From Apostichopus japonicus (Eukaryota > Echinodermata > Holothuroidea > Aspidochirotida > Stichopodidae): DNA of 64,000 nt. Below, in pieces: positions 24,401-39,400 of the stretch (position 1 is the first letter of the stretch; every line of letters starts with the position of its first letter). The position numbers and the translations under genes were made by a program. The stretch is taken from NCBI RefSeq assembly GCF_037975245.1, contig NC_092563.1, positions 3,171,001 through 3,235,000 of the forward strand, given 5' to 3'. The notes under the pieces are model-generated. The model was not told where the DNA came from and did not search any database. It was given only the letters and a program-made list of their open reading frames with translations.

Positions 24401-27400
24401 TGGTGTTTGATTGATTAATTGATTTTTTTATTTGTTTCATAAAACTCACTCTCACTCGGTTATTCAAACTGCTGTACCAGATGGTATCCAGTGTGACGTT
24501 TTGCATCTATAACTTTTATCACCAAATCTTATTAGATACCCATCCATAGCCAAGTTTGGAACCCAGTGGATATAATTTGGGCCCTCTTCAGTGAGGAACC
24601 CAGTGGATACAATTTGGGCCCTCTCCAGTGAGACATTTGTCAACTCTGTATCTAGGTATTTGAATGTCTGGTCGTTCAATTGCTTAAATATGTTCAGAAC
24701 TACTATAAGATTGTTGGATTATTCAGGGTGTATAAATTAGTTAACGTACATTCTTGCAGAACAAGTTTTATTGCCCTTTCTTCCACCCTCAGGTGGAGAT
24801 ATGGGAGCCGCTGGATGAAGCAAAGTTCCGTGAAGACTTGAAAGATGTCGCTAGATCTGGCATCACAAGCCTGGCTGTTGTATTGATGCATTCGTATATG
24901 TAAGTGATTTTTAACATCAAATCTTACTGATATAGATTCTAGCGTTAAGGTGGATATCATGATATCGATGATGATATCACACTAACGAGCAAGTAGACTA
25001 TAGCTTGTTATGATTATGACCAAAAAAGTCGGTCCCAAATTTTCAACTCTACAAAGACTGGTTAAAAACCAAAATGCAGCAAAAACATGTAGAGTTATTT
25101 GAGTTTGCTTTGTCGGTATCTTGCATGATCTTGAGAAAAGCTGCTGTTTGGCTCCAGATCTCAAGAAGAATATGGAAGAAGAAGATGAAGAAAAACATGA
25201 ATCCACTTCAAACATAACATGTGGATATCCTATGTACAAAGTATTAAGAATTTATTATTAGAGTTCAAAGGATGCTTAGTACCACTGAGTAGTTAGCAGC
25301 AACATAGTGAATATACATGTTAGGATATTAGGTTAGGACAGACGATATTCACTGACATACCTACAGTATGTATTCAATGTCTATTTATCAAAAGGGTTGA
25401 GCTGTGTGTACAACACAGGTGGTTATTGTACACCTTGTTGTACATGAATGCCTCAGAATGGGTCCTATTCACGTTGTCATAGATACGGTTCACAGTGCAG
25501 GTTTTTATCATGGTATGACTGATGTTTGATTTATCAAAAGTCCCTTGTGTTAATCTTTGCAAGAGGATATAATAAGAATAACACATTATCTATCAGTCTG
25601 AACTGTTTACATATATTCATAATGTAAAGTAGCCGTCCAAGGGCAATAATTAACGGACAGCACAGACAGCATTTTGCTTCAAGTTCAAGTGAACTTACAA
25701 GATCCGTCTCGTAGGTAGCGTCATTTAAATACTGGGTATCATGATTCTCTCCTAAGATGGGTAGATTATTGGTCACCCACCACGAGGGGGTGTAGATGAG
25801 GTGTGGTCATTCCATGTGCATTAATTAGTTACAGTACAATAGCTTGAAAAGCCTTGATCGTTGTGTGATGGACTCAAGACATCACTCGTACAGGTTTGCT
25901 ATTTAACACCGAAAGACAGGTTTCTTGGCATGGCTACAAGATAAATTAAGATTGTAAGATTCTTAAAATGTAATGTTTTGGTGTACAAATTATTGAAAGA
26001 ACTACTCAAGTCTTCCAAAGTCGTAAACAAGTCGCTTCCTGTAACGTCATGTCCATTTACTGCCTGTGATATATTTCCTGTGATTTCACTTTTGAAATTC
26101 AGTCACCTCTATGAAACACTGTTCTCTACGGTTATCAATTTTTGTTTAGGGAAAAAGAAAATGATTGAAACAGATTCAGCACATGATAATACAACTTAAA
26201 TATGATGTCAACATGCTACCAGTAAACAGTAATGTTTAGGAATTCCATTTCCCTATATGCTTTATTGTATTAAGCCTGTAGTAAGGTGAATGTGTAATGT
26301 ACATTACAAAGTGAGCCGGTACCAGCTGTGTTTGTATTGAAAGTCAACTCACGTGAATGCTGTAGACAGACCTCTACACAAATAACGGTAAGCACTACGC
26401 ACACATGAGCATGTTCTTGTGTAGGAGTGACTTTACCTAAGTGGGCATGGTAGCAATATACAGTACATATATGCTCAAAGCAATTGAGCTGGTGTTACAA
26501 AAGCAATATATCCTATGCAATTATATCAAATTGCTTTGCACATGTATAGAAAATGTATATAGCAGGTCTTATACATAGAACCAAATGGCATTTCAGCATA
26601 TTTAATGACTCACTAATTTTGTAAACCTTGCAATTGCTACATACAGCATGTCACCACTAGTAAAAGTATTCCCTGCATATGGCAAAAAACCTGTTTTTAC
26701 CTAGATTGGAACAAAGGGCAATGAATAGTAACAAGTCTCACTATATCTAGATTGGAGCAAAGAGCAACGAATAGTAACAAGTCTCACTATATCGTGCCTA
26801 CTTTTGTTAGTAGTTGCATAACTTTCCAGACCAAAAATTTCAATTACACAATATTATAGGGAAAGAGTACCAAGCCAAATCTTGTGATTGTCAATGGCAA
26901 AGGTTGTACACAGTTTTAGAAGTACTTGTTCAGTAGTGATTTAGTGGCTTGATCCGACCCACAAATTTCAATTCACAGAGATTGCGGCAACTGTAACTGA
27001 TATCACTGCAGTGTCTGAGAGTGTTACCAGTATTTGCGTGGTTTGTCCGTTCCATATAATGCCGGTTACAATAGTATAACAGGGAATAGTATATATATAT
27101 ATATGGAAGCTTCCGGAATGCTACAACAACAATTTAGTTCAAATACGTTCAGCTATTATACGATCCATATGTAAACTTTGCGTTTGGATTATGTCAGTGA
27201 ATTGATAAGTTTAGAGATTTGTGGTAATGATTACATTGTCTGGTTTATGCCACGTCTGGTTTATGCCTTGTCATCTCATACTCTGCATGAATCATCTGTT
27301 TGTGTTACATATTCTGTTTGAGGGAAGTTGGGCAGGGCAGGGCAAGGGAGGGGATCAAAGGGTGGGGGGGTAATAGAGTTTCAGATTAAAATTGCACCTG

Positions 27401-30400
27401 CTCTTAATGGCAAACTCTTCAAGCAGATTCAGGGATTGATTCCCATTTTTCAATGACATTTTATAATTTTAGATGTGATGTAAAATACAAGTATGATATC
27501 TCCAAAGAAGATTAGAATTCCTTTTGAGGGGGAGGGGGAATGTGAGGATGGTTAACGATATTTGAAATTTCAGTGACTAAAAAAATTGAACAATACATTT
27601 AGTTATGATATTTTCAATATCTGGACTGAACTTTATTCGATATTTTGCATACTTTGCAAATAATTTCTGTAATTGAAGTGATTCTGCTGTAAGTTTCATC
27701 GACAGCTTAAGGTGATCTTACTCTTGAGTGGTGGTTAAAGTATATATATTTGTCTGGTGCATTTTACAAAAACAAGCAGGCGCGTAGCCAAGGGTGGGGG
27801 CGAAGGGGGCAGCCGCCCCCCCCTTGAGCATATTTTTTAAAATTTTTTTTATTGTTTTAATGATATCGCTAGTATTTTCAAAAGAGAAAATGCTAAGATG
27901 CAACTTACAAGGCCTGGGAAGTGCCATTTTCAGCCAAAATTTTCTTGTACGCTTCGCGCCAACCATGGTGGCGCTACGCTTAGATAGTTTGCAATGCCAG
28001 ATCAACAGTTTTGCCCCTCCCTTGGCAAATTCCTGGCTACGCGCCTGAAAACAAGTAATGTATCAGTTGTTATGGGATGTGAAGGTATGGAATCTATGTA
28101 GTATATTTGCTGAGTTGTGGTATCTAGTTCAATCACTGCATCCAATATGGCGTATGCCTGGGAAGCGTTATGTAATCAACCTGGTTCTTTTTTCTTCCAA
28201 AATATGCTGGCACTGGCATAATTATAAGACAGGCTAATATTAGACAAATATAATTTGGATGATTTCTGTTTGTTCCATAAAGGATATTGCAATGTGGAAT
28301 TATCTACTCTTGCTGGGTATTTTACACTTTAGCTATAAAGTTTAGAATGCATTGAGCCTCTGTGTACAGTAGGAGGACTATAAAATTATGTCATCGTACT
28401 TGAAGGGCTTTTATTTTAGCAGCGAGTGGAATATTGTCAACTGTATGAAGGTTCTAAATTTCAAAATTATATGTAAGTTGTTGTATATTGGATATTGTTA
28501 TGGTGTCAACTGAGAATCATTAAAAACAGGGTGAAATATGAAGGGCTGGAATCAGGCTCAATAATAGCAGCAACTTCTGTTGAGAGGAATGCTATGATCA
28601 AGAAAAATACAGTGTTGGCGAGTGCAAGTATGAAATGCTGAATTTATGCAGGCAGTATTTGTCTCCACAGGCTCAAGAATTTGAATTTATTTTATGTACA
28701 TTAGAAATGTTCACCAGTTATGCCTGGAATGATGAAGTGGATAACTTTTGAGAGAGGGAGAGAGAGAGAGGTGGGTGGGGGGGATGGAAGGGAATGGGGC
28801 ATATGGAGGGGAAGGGTGAAATGGAAGGGAAGGGGGAAAAGGAAGGGGGAGGTAATGATTGTTGAGGAAGTGGTGGGGGTGGGTGCGATGGGGAAGATTA
28901 GACATACAGTATGGTACAATTGTTGTTACATTCAACTATGGGACAGTTTTGAGTTATATCTGTCTGGAGGTTAGCTTTAAGAATGAGATGGAAACATTTT
29001 GAATTGTTACACAACATATGTATAGTAATTGCAATAGCAAGACCAATTGCCGATAATAAAAAAAAGGAAAAATAATGAATTGCAAATCAGTACCTGCGAT
29101 CATTTTGAGAGATCTAAGCGAGAGATTATCTTTTTCTTGTAGGGGGATATCAGGGTGATGTCAGGGTTGGAAGTTAAAGGGTTTGTGTGTCATGTTTGAA
29201 ATTCACACTTAGTTCACGTATATATTTTCATTTGTATTTCCTCAGATACTCCGCCCATGAAGAGAGAGTGGGGGAGATTGCCACAGAGCTCGGATTCAGG
29301 CATGTTTCTTTGTCAAGTTCTGTGATGAAGATGGTGAAGATAGTCCCCAGAGGCTTTACAGGTATCTTTAAACAATTTGTTTTTGATTGAGGAGGGAACA
29401 TCCTACCTCGATCGCAACCCAATTTATACTGATCGGAATCACAAAGTTTATCAAAAGTGTCTGTAGGCCACTAGTAAGCAGTTTTACAGTTGTCTATACC
29501 AGTGTTGTGCAACCCATGGTCTGTGAAAGGGGTCTGCTAACAATGTAAGCCATCTTTAAATCCGCTGGAAGGTATACATACTTACCTCAAGTTAAATTAA
29601 TCAAATATGAAAGAGCTTTATTAGGCTCAAAATGGACACTACTTTTCTTGTTAGTAAAGACTTTTTATCCCATTTTATATTCATTTTATACAGCTTGTGC
29701 AGATGCATATCTGACACCTTGCATCAAAACCTATTTGAACAGCTTTGCATCAGGTTTCCATGACAACCTTAGTGGTAAGAGGGTACTGTTCATGCAGTCG
29801 GACGGAGGTCTAACTCCTATGGATAGGTAAGATGAAGGAATCACAGAAGATCTGTTATATTAAATAGTTTATTGTAAAATACTGAAGAAAGAATGACAGA
29901 CAGACAACTTGACAAGCACACAGACAGACAAGCAACAGACAATCAGATAGCATTCATTTGTGTTTAGCTCTTAAAACATTTCTGTAACAAAGTACCTTGC
30001 ATTGTTTCTGTGGTTATGAAAAATTAGTTTGTCATCTTGCAATCGCTTCTTCCACATATGAGAACCAACCCCTATAAATAGTCAACAGAGAGAGTTTTGG
30101 CAAATTTTTTGCCAAAACATCTATGTGTTTAAAAGGTATGCTGTATTGGCCCCAAATATGCCAGATATTAAATTATGGTCACCTTGGGTCAAAATTCTTT
30201 AACTGTTTTTATAACTACCCTGGAGGAAATTGACCTCACTGGGACATTCAGTCATCTTTTGTGCTCATGTAGAATGTCTGAGAACAATTGGAAAGTAAAA
30301 TTCCTCCAGGAAAATACTTTTTAAAAACTTCTAGAACTTACAGTGCATGCTATAATTTGGGGTCTATACAGACTACCTTTACTAAGTAATGGGAATAATG

Positions 30401-33400
30401 CAAATGGATTGATATTTATTTGTAGAAGATGGGATTTACTAATTCTTCTAATAGCTCCATTGTTCTGGCTTGAACGTTGACCTCAGTAGTTGTTTGCCTT
30501 GACTGTTTCAATCTCCGAAAATCTGGTTTTAAAAGACCGCAGCGTATATCTTTCCTAGGTTTAACGGATCCCGTGCAATACTTTCTGGACCTGCGGGAGG
30601 AGTGGTTGGATATGCTCAGACCACCTTTGATAAATATTCAAATTTACCAGTGATTGGATTTGACATGGGAGGTGAGAAAACATTTGTTAATTAATTTTGT
30701 CCTAAATTGTAATTTTTTTTATGCCAGATCAATGCAAGAATAGTTTTTTAACAAAGTGTTGGATAACAGACTGTTATAAGCAGTGTGTTAAATGGGTTTG
30801 TCAAGGTTATGAGAGATTTTCAATGGCTTTATGATGTCCAAGGACACATGTAGGTGTTATAGACCAGTAACAAAATAGAAGGCTGGTTGACAGGTAAAGT
30901 AGATACAGTTAAGTCACCAAAGGAAGGGCGGCGCTAGTAAGGTTTAATACAAGATTGCTTTTGTCGTAGTAGAATGTTAGTCGCGAAGAGACAGCTAAGC
31001 TTGTTGCATATTTAAATATTCGAACCTAGTAAGTTCTGGAATACTCTGTGCCTTTCAGATACCCTTTTGAGTGGAGTTATTTGTCCTCAAACAGTATTAC
31101 AGCATCTCAACTCAAACACTGCATGTCCTTGGTTTGCATGGAAGTCATATTCCTGCTGGTATGAGCAAAGCTTTATTAAATTGCCAAGAATGGTTCTTTT
31201 GACTCACAGACTGGTTGGTGACTTACCAGTATACATACTTGTATACATACAATGCAATACGTACAATACATACTTACCTTCAGCACTCAAAATTAAAGGA
31301 AAGAACAAGAGACAACCTGACAAGCACAAGTCGCACGTCGTGTAGGAAGCCATTGCTGGTTGGTTGGTCGTTGAGAAGGGGTTTAGTAATGGAAAGGTTA
31401 AAAGATAACATCTGTGCACCCCAACCCCCCCCCGCCCATTGTGCCCCTTTTCTATATTCCATCATCCTCATGTTCACAAGTACTGACTTGAATAGCATGT
31501 GCAAATTTTCTTTTTTTGTATATGTTGAAGTTCATCAAGGTCTGTTGCCTATTTAGCATAAGATATTATTGAGACTTCACACAGCCAGTTTAGACAATAT
31601 CCCTATCGCTAGTACGGTGTTATGTCGTTTCAGTGAATGACAGATACGCCCATACAGAAAAGTTCTTCAGTACTGTACTTTAAATGTCAAGTGATTCATA
31701 ACCAGTGCAGCCTGCGTGACACACTGTGAGATGCACTGTGAATTTAGTCTTCTGTACGTAGAGTAGGCAAGTACGAGGAGGGGAAGAGAATGAATAAAAA
31801 AGAATGCTTAATGTTGTTGGTAATGCCAGGGCACTTAGTTTATAGCTAAATCTACACATGTCCCCATTGGCAATTCTTCTTTAGCTATTTTGGAACCAAG
31901 GAATTAAGCAGTTGTTGTCATTTCTTTGAGGGTTTATGATTTAATACTTTGAAATTGAGTATGTCGGCAACTCTTTGTCTTCAATCCAGGTACTTCAACC
32001 GACGTGAGCCGTTACGCTGGGGAATACGAACATGTATTTGAAACCACAACTGCAGGGGTGACAATCCAAGCTCCACAGGTAACAATGAAGTAAACAGGCA
32101 CAGAGAAGGGAGCTCAATTTGGTGGACATTAAAGCGATGATATAGAGAACAATTTATGACTATATCATTGTTACATTAATCTTTTAAAATCTTTTCTAGA
32201 ATAACTTCTAAGGAATTGCATTTATACACAGTTCCTCTTTAATATGCAAATCTCTTCTTGAGTAATTATGAAATAATTTAGAGTTGTTGATTTTTTAACT
32301 GTTAGCATTTCTTTTATTTGAGGTGGGGTTGGGAACAGGAGGGGGAGGGGGGGGGTAGGAAGGATGCAGATGGTGTTGTAAAGTTGACCAGTAATGAACT
32401 GAAATATTCAAAAGTATGTTGTTGGGAAAAGTGCTTCTAGTACTAATTGTCTCTCAAAACAAAAGAGAGAATATATTGCAAGCATATTATTTCAGTTTAA
32501 ATGCAATTTCAACCCTCGCCCCCTTATGTTCCTTTTCACAGTTGGATATCAACACTGTCGCAGCTGGAGGTGGCTCTAGGCTGTTTTTTAGGTCTGGCCT
32601 TTTCGATGTTGGTCCTGAATCAGCTGGGGCTCACCCTGGACCAACTTGTTACAGGAAAGGTAGCACCAAGATCATTTCCTTGTTTCCATGTTAAACAGCC
32701 TCTAGGAACTATTGTAATGAGATTGAATGATTTAGGTAATGTCAAAGGTCATGTAGTTGACTGTCAAGAGCAAAGAGTCTTTTAATGTAAGTAGCTGCTC
32801 CTAAAATCATTTTTTTTTCTGTCTTAAGTTTTTTGTTTTTTCTCTGGAAAGTCACATAAACAAAGTTTGTAGCACTGTTCAGCATCAGGGTTTCCTGTGC
32901 AAATTCTAAGGGAGTATTACATTTGCTATTTTTTGCTAATGGCCTTTGCATACAAAGAATTAATGAGAATTAGCAGCAAAAAAATAAAAATAAAGAGATG
33001 AGAGTAAGAGAAGATGCCGAAGAATGAGGGAGAAACAAAACAAAGGATGGAAAGATGCTATCAAGTGGTGGGATTTGAGATGCTGGTTTTCAAAATACTT
33101 TCATTAACAAGTTGTTTGTGGGGGGTGGGGGGATGCTGTCGGATTGCCTCAAAATTGGACAATTGTGTTTTACAAAACTTTGACGTAACTTTGTTTCATC
33201 CAGGTGGACCTCTTTGTGTCACTGATGCAAACTTAGTTCTACGGAGGCTACTTCCAGAATACTTTCCTAAAATCTTTGGTGCATCAGAGGACCAACCTCT
33301 GGACAAGGAAACCTCCATAGTTGAATTTGAAGAACTGACCAAGCAGGTACATACGGTTCTTTATTCCTTGGTGACACCAGAGTTGAATTTTATTTTGCTG

Positions 33401-36400
33401 AGAATGGGGATCAGTTTGTTACTTTGCTAGACTTGTTGATTTTTTAGTGATTTCTGATTCTATTTTATGAAAAGTGTGAATCATTTGTGAGTCTATTTCA
33501 GAATAGATGGTATGAAAATTATGTTCTGCTGGCATTGGGTAAGCCCTAACGTATTCGATTGTGCTACTAATAGTAAGGGTGCTTATATTTCTTGTAGAAC
33601 GAAAAGGGTTCTTTCGTCCATGTGGAAAGTACTCATCAGCACAACCTTGCAATTAGAACTAATTTGAAATCTTATTAATTTGCCTTAGAATCCACCACAT
33701 TGGTGTCTGAAATTTCATTTGTAATTTCAATTTCTGCCTCCATGGTAGTCAGCTTTGCCCAGCGCCAAACCCATTCTTTTATAAAATATTCTGGATCCAC
33801 CCCCGAGTAACTACTATGAGAGTTCTTCTTTTTTGCTTGAAGGGCAGGGAGGGAGAGGGGAGTGGTGAGGTGGGGTAAGTGCATTAGTTGAGGGGCCATG
33901 ACAAGCATCTCTTTCATGTACGGTAAGATGACGGTTACAGTTTGCCCCTTTCTACGAGGACGTAAATACTTGGCATATCTTTTCACCTGCTTTGTGTACA
34001 AAGCACATGTTTTAGATATCGGTATTGCAACAGTGTACCGTTGAAACTAGCCTCTCTTGGGTGCTGTGGGATGGATGAGTGTGTGTTTCACAATGACAGG
34101 TAAGGCAAGAAAGGTGAATTCAATTATGTTAATGCCTCTAGTCACATCGTTTGGTCTCTTGTTCAGATCAATGCCTACCATGCCAGCCAACCCGAAGGGA
34201 CCAAGAAAGATCCTTTATCCGTGGAAGAGGTCGCAATGGGTTTTATACGGGTCGCCAATGAAAAGATGTGTCGACCAATCAGAGCATTGACACAGGTGAC
34301 ATACATTAACTAAAAAAATAGTCGGCTACAGAGAAAAACACAATAACTGGGGTTGAAAGAACCTCTTTCTATAAATGATTATTATGAATTACTATAAATA
34401 ATTATCTGATATGATTAATAATTATAAGACCAAAGTAGCATGGTATCTTTTGGATCCACAAAAAGTATGAAATTAATTCCAAATAAGTCAAAGCAATACT
34501 TAACCGTGATGTGGTATAATTCCCACAATTATTAACAACCTTTATGCTCCATACCAAAATTGTAACAGTCATTTCTAAATTTTATTCGAGGATTTTTTTA
34601 TGTCTTAAGTTTGTTCTTTTTTATGTTAATCTCTTAAGCATAGCTTGTAGCGTACTACTTGAATTTCAGCACCAGTTACTAACAGAATGGTGTGTTCTCA
34701 TTTGATTGCGATTGTCTTTATAATATCTTAAGAATTATTCAAACAAAGTGAGACAGTTACATATATAATACTATTATTAACGACAGCAGTAATGCATACC
34801 AGTCATTCATTGGTCGCATGAATGCTGTATGACTGGTCAGTTTTATTCATTTATTGATGACCTCTGTCCCCACAGGCCAGAGGTCACGACACATCTCGCC
34901 ACGTGCTGGCCTGTTTCGGAGGAGCGGGTGGACAACATGCATGCTCCATAGCCAGGTCACTGGGCATGTCTACCGTTTTCATTCACAAGTGAGTAAGACA
35001 AATTTATCAGAAAGTCTGTCATTTGTTGGTTATATTCATGAAGAGATTAGGGTCGGTATTGGCTGGTTTATAGAACCAATGTTAGGAGAAATTTTAAATA
35101 TATTTTCTAATACGTTATGCAAAATAATGGAATAGTAAACTTGAGTAAGAAACATGAATTGATGTGTTGTGAAGTTAAGGTGGAAGGAATTTGAAAAAAA
35201 ATTAAAATGTAGACAATTATTATTTTTTATGTCCTGGTGTAGTGTGGTGTTCTACTGGTTGTGTGCTATGGTGGTGTGTTATTATGGTGTCATACTGGGT
35301 GTGTTGTAAACGTGTGTTTTGCTGGTGGTGTTTCACAATTGTATTGTGCTTCCATACTAGTTTCACTCAATTCACTTCAGAGCAATCATCCGTTCAATCC
35401 CTGTGACTTTGTTTCCTTCTTGTCCACGATGTCGCTTTAAACTTATACCTCAGAACTTCATGACAATAAATTTAAGATTAAATGGGAAGTTATCTGAGTA
35501 GGCAAGGCTAGGTAGTTCTGCTATGTGAAAGTGTGGGAAGTCTAGGCAAATTGTTGATTTTTGTTTATAAAAAATAAAAAAACAGCATACATTCTCAAGA
35601 TTATACGTCAGTTAGGACATTGATATAATAAAAAAAAATTTTTTTGAATAGTTTTCTGTTCAAGCAAATTATAACTTCCAGCTGCTATGTATCCCATTAC
35701 ATGTTTGGATTTTGATCTCATTTTTGTAGCTTCAAAATTCTCTTTGTGATTTATTCCTCTTCATCCAGATACTCAGGAATCCTCTCGGCTTTCGGTATGG
35801 CCTTAGCCGACGTCGTTCACGAAGCTCAAGAACCCGCTGCTGTTGTGTACACAAAGGCATCGTTTGATCGTGTTGATGAGAGGATAGGTGTACTCACTAA
35901 ACAGTGTGTGGCTGAACTGAAAAGACAAGGTTTTCCAGAGTAAGCATTGTTACCATGGTGATTTTGTAGTATTCAAGGAGGGCCATTGTAGGACATTTTT
36001 CTTTCTTTTTTGCAATGCCATTTGTTCAATTTAGAATTTTCTTTTAAGGTTTGATAGTTAGCAGAGATGGCTGTCCAATATATGGATTATATATGTGTAA
36101 GATAATGGCTGGTTTCACTGAGTTCTTGTAGCATATTTGAGCATTAGACTTGTTTTGCCCACGAAAAAAAAAAACTGTAATGGATAGCCTGTATAGGATG
36201 TATTCGAGGCTTTTACCCTTCTTGTACAACCTGGAGTTTCTTTTAAGGATGTCCAGATAGTAAAGTTGGTTTTTCCATTGAGGTTAATATGTAATAGATG
36301 GTTTGATCGAGTTCTAACAAAAATGGATTCGGCTGGCCTATCAAAATATGTCAAGGATAGATTTTGACATGCTACAAGAATGTGAGCCATCTGATGTGGT

Positions 36401-39400
36401 CTCCGAGCAAGCCTCACAAATCAGTCCTGCCTTTTCTCTTGACGAGACATTGGCATTGTTAACCTGAATTGAACACAGGTAAGGACCTGATGGGCTACAT
36501 AAATGTGAAATATTCATGGTTTGCCGATAAGTAAATCTAGCATTTGCATCACAATAGAAAGTAGATTTTCATTGATTTATGATATTTGGTTTAATTTCCA
36601 CTTTTCACATCAGAGAGCAAATTGAAACGCAGCCATATTTACACCTGCGTTACGACAGAACAGATTGCGCTCTGATGTGTTCAGCAACTGACTTCAAGAA
36701 AACAGAGGACAGCAGTTACTATGGCAACTTTGAGGCAGCTTTTACCGAAAGGTGAATTGTCAAGTTTTTTCAAGTTTTTTCATCGTTTCTTTTTTCTTTA
36801 TTTTTTATAAACTCTATAAAATCAGTGATACCATCAATGACAATGGAAGTTGTTTAAAGTTTTTGTACAATTTTTTGGTCATTTTCAGTTTATAGTTGTT
36901 GCTGAAATTATCCAATATAATCCATTGTAATAACCAATTCCCCCCCCCCCAAAATGGATTAAATCCATGGTTATTGTGTACATTTCTCAGCTGATTTTGA
37001 CATTCATTTATATTTTCCGGAGAAGCTGGTCTGCAACTTTTCACCTGTCAGATTATGTCACACTATGTGTGTGAATTAGGGAACGTTCACTCAGTTTGCC
37101 CATAAATGTCCCTCTGAGATTCCTCAGAGGAATTCTCAGCAATTGCAGAGATTGCAGCTCGTCAAAGTTTTGCGGAGCAAGAGAGGACAGCTGTGACAGC
37201 CCCCTCTATCGATTTAGGGGCGTGGCTGGAGATTCCCACTACATTTAATAACAGAATAAGCGCAGGTATCCATATCAGGGTAAAACAATCCCTAGTGAGT
37301 GTTGCTTTCCTTTGCTCAGTATGTAATCACTACAGTAGTTTGATTTCTATATTAATGTCAAATGTGACCTATGTTTCTAATGTGAAATATCCTTTTACTT
37401 TTCTACCATTGGACAAATAATATATATATATATATGTTTATATGTTTTGCCTTCTCCTTTAGATACCAACGAGAGTTTGGATTCACCATTCCAGGGAGGC
37501 CGATTATCATCGATAATATCAGAGTTCGAGGAGTGGGAAAGACTCAGATAGAATCAAACCAACAAAAGATGAGCAAAGGAACCCAGGCCAGAAAGGAAGC
37601 CGTAAGGATGCTCTTTTAAAATTGTCCGCTATCATCAGTTAAGCCTGATATTAAAGCTCTTTATTTGAACAAGTATTTTACATTAAATCTGCTTTTTTTT
37701 TTCTTTTTTTTTTTGCTCTGTCTTCAGTTTATTACAGTGCAGCTCATATAAGCTTTAGCTAAGCAAGTGTAACGTATTTATGTAGTGTTGTGTTGTATTG
37801 TATGGTCTCTGTTAATGGTTTAAATAAGTTACCATCATATGCATATCGCATGAAATTTTATTTAGCTGGAAATTGAACATTTTTACTACAGCATGTCATA
37901 TGAAATTGTAAATCATATGTGAAACTTTTTATGAATTATACATTCTACTGTACTGTGTTGTAATGTAATGTACCATATTCCACTCTACAATACCGTATTT
38001 ACTCTACAATACGGTACTCTACTGTACTATACCGTATTCTACACTAGTATACCGTACTCTACTATAATGTATTCTACTCTACTATACCGTATTCTCCTCT
38101 ACTTTACCGTATTCTACTCTACAATACCGTACTCTACTGTACTATACCGTATCCTACACTAGTATACCGTACTCTACTCTACTATAATGTATTCTCCTCT
38201 ACTTTACCGTATTCTACTCTACTACACTGTATCATATTGTACTTTACTGTAAATTAAGATCCTTCAAAACTGCTACACAAAGTTTTGAACACTAAATTAT
38301 ACCCTGTACACTGCTTTGCATTTCATTTGCATTAAAGTGTCATTCAGTTTGGAATGAAATTTGTTTTATGACATGAAATTCTCAACCAATTGTGAAAAAT
38401 TGAACTTTTTGATAAGTTGCCACCCCCATCTCCTTTATTAATTTTCACAGGCACAACCCAAAACAAGACATCTTAATTGATTAAGTGTTTACAGAGACCC
38501 CTTGATCTTTAGGGCCCCCCCCCCCTTAGTTAGTTGCCTCAATTGTCTATTAGATAAACCAGCATTGACTCTGAAGATACAAGACAATGATAAGACTTGG
38601 TACCCCGGGTAGAACATGATGCTAATGGTGTTTGCTCTTTGCTTGTGATTCTGTCTAACTGGACATGTTATCCCTCCTCGATCTGACAGATTACAAAATG
38701 TTATTTTGAAGAGGGTTATCTGGATACCTCTGTTTACAAGCTAGAAGAGCTCTCAGCAGGACATGTTTTGGCAGGACCATCCATCATCATTGATCAGAAT
38801 AGTACTATACTGGTGGAGCCTTACTGTGAGGCCACCATCACCGAGTCTGGTGACGTCAAAATCACGGTAAGACTTCAAGAAATAAACTTACGATAACTTG
38901 AGGAGGGTGACGCATTTACTGCATGATGTCGTGAGCTGATGGTGCAGTTAATATTTGCTAACTTTAATGACCTAAGGGGGAAGGAGTAATAAGTCGAATG
39001 TTTACAGTCTTGTATCAAGGCCAGTACATGTCACATTTGTGACCTATTAAGAGTAGTTTTATTGGCATGATGTTAAATAATCATTGCTCTCTCCAGCGGC
39101 CTTTCACGGTTAATCTTTGGTCAGAAATTTTGCAAGTGTCCGTAATAATTCTGTTAGATTAGCTGTTCTTACTCAATCTTCATTTCTAAGAAAAAGATTA
39201 AACGTTTGGACTATTGAACTTTCCAGAATGCATTTCTTGGCAAAGGAAATTGATGATAATATAGAAGAAAAAGAAGCCTAGATATTTGGATCGAACGGCA
39301 TCAGTTACTTCTTGCTACAATAACATTCCTTTGGTGAAAATGTTTTCAATATTCCTCATTTGGTTAAAAATGGGATGCTGAAGGCAATGACCGGCTTCGG

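Larger units (their letters stand above)
24900..29245. other. OPLAH intron 4 (4.3 kb)
   Basis: No exon or RNA gene seen. It holds a 47-bp tandem duplication (about 26703-26797), a hAT MITE (27777-28047) and a purine-rich tract (28751-28895). The remainder shows nothing recognisable. Confidence 0.5.

Noticed and set aside
33660-34001. Minus-strand 108-codon frame with [11 protein letters not shown]-type text, perhaps a transposon fragment
   Set aside because: The GGGGGTGGATCCAG-like edge hints at a MITE, but no matching second end or target duplication was found.
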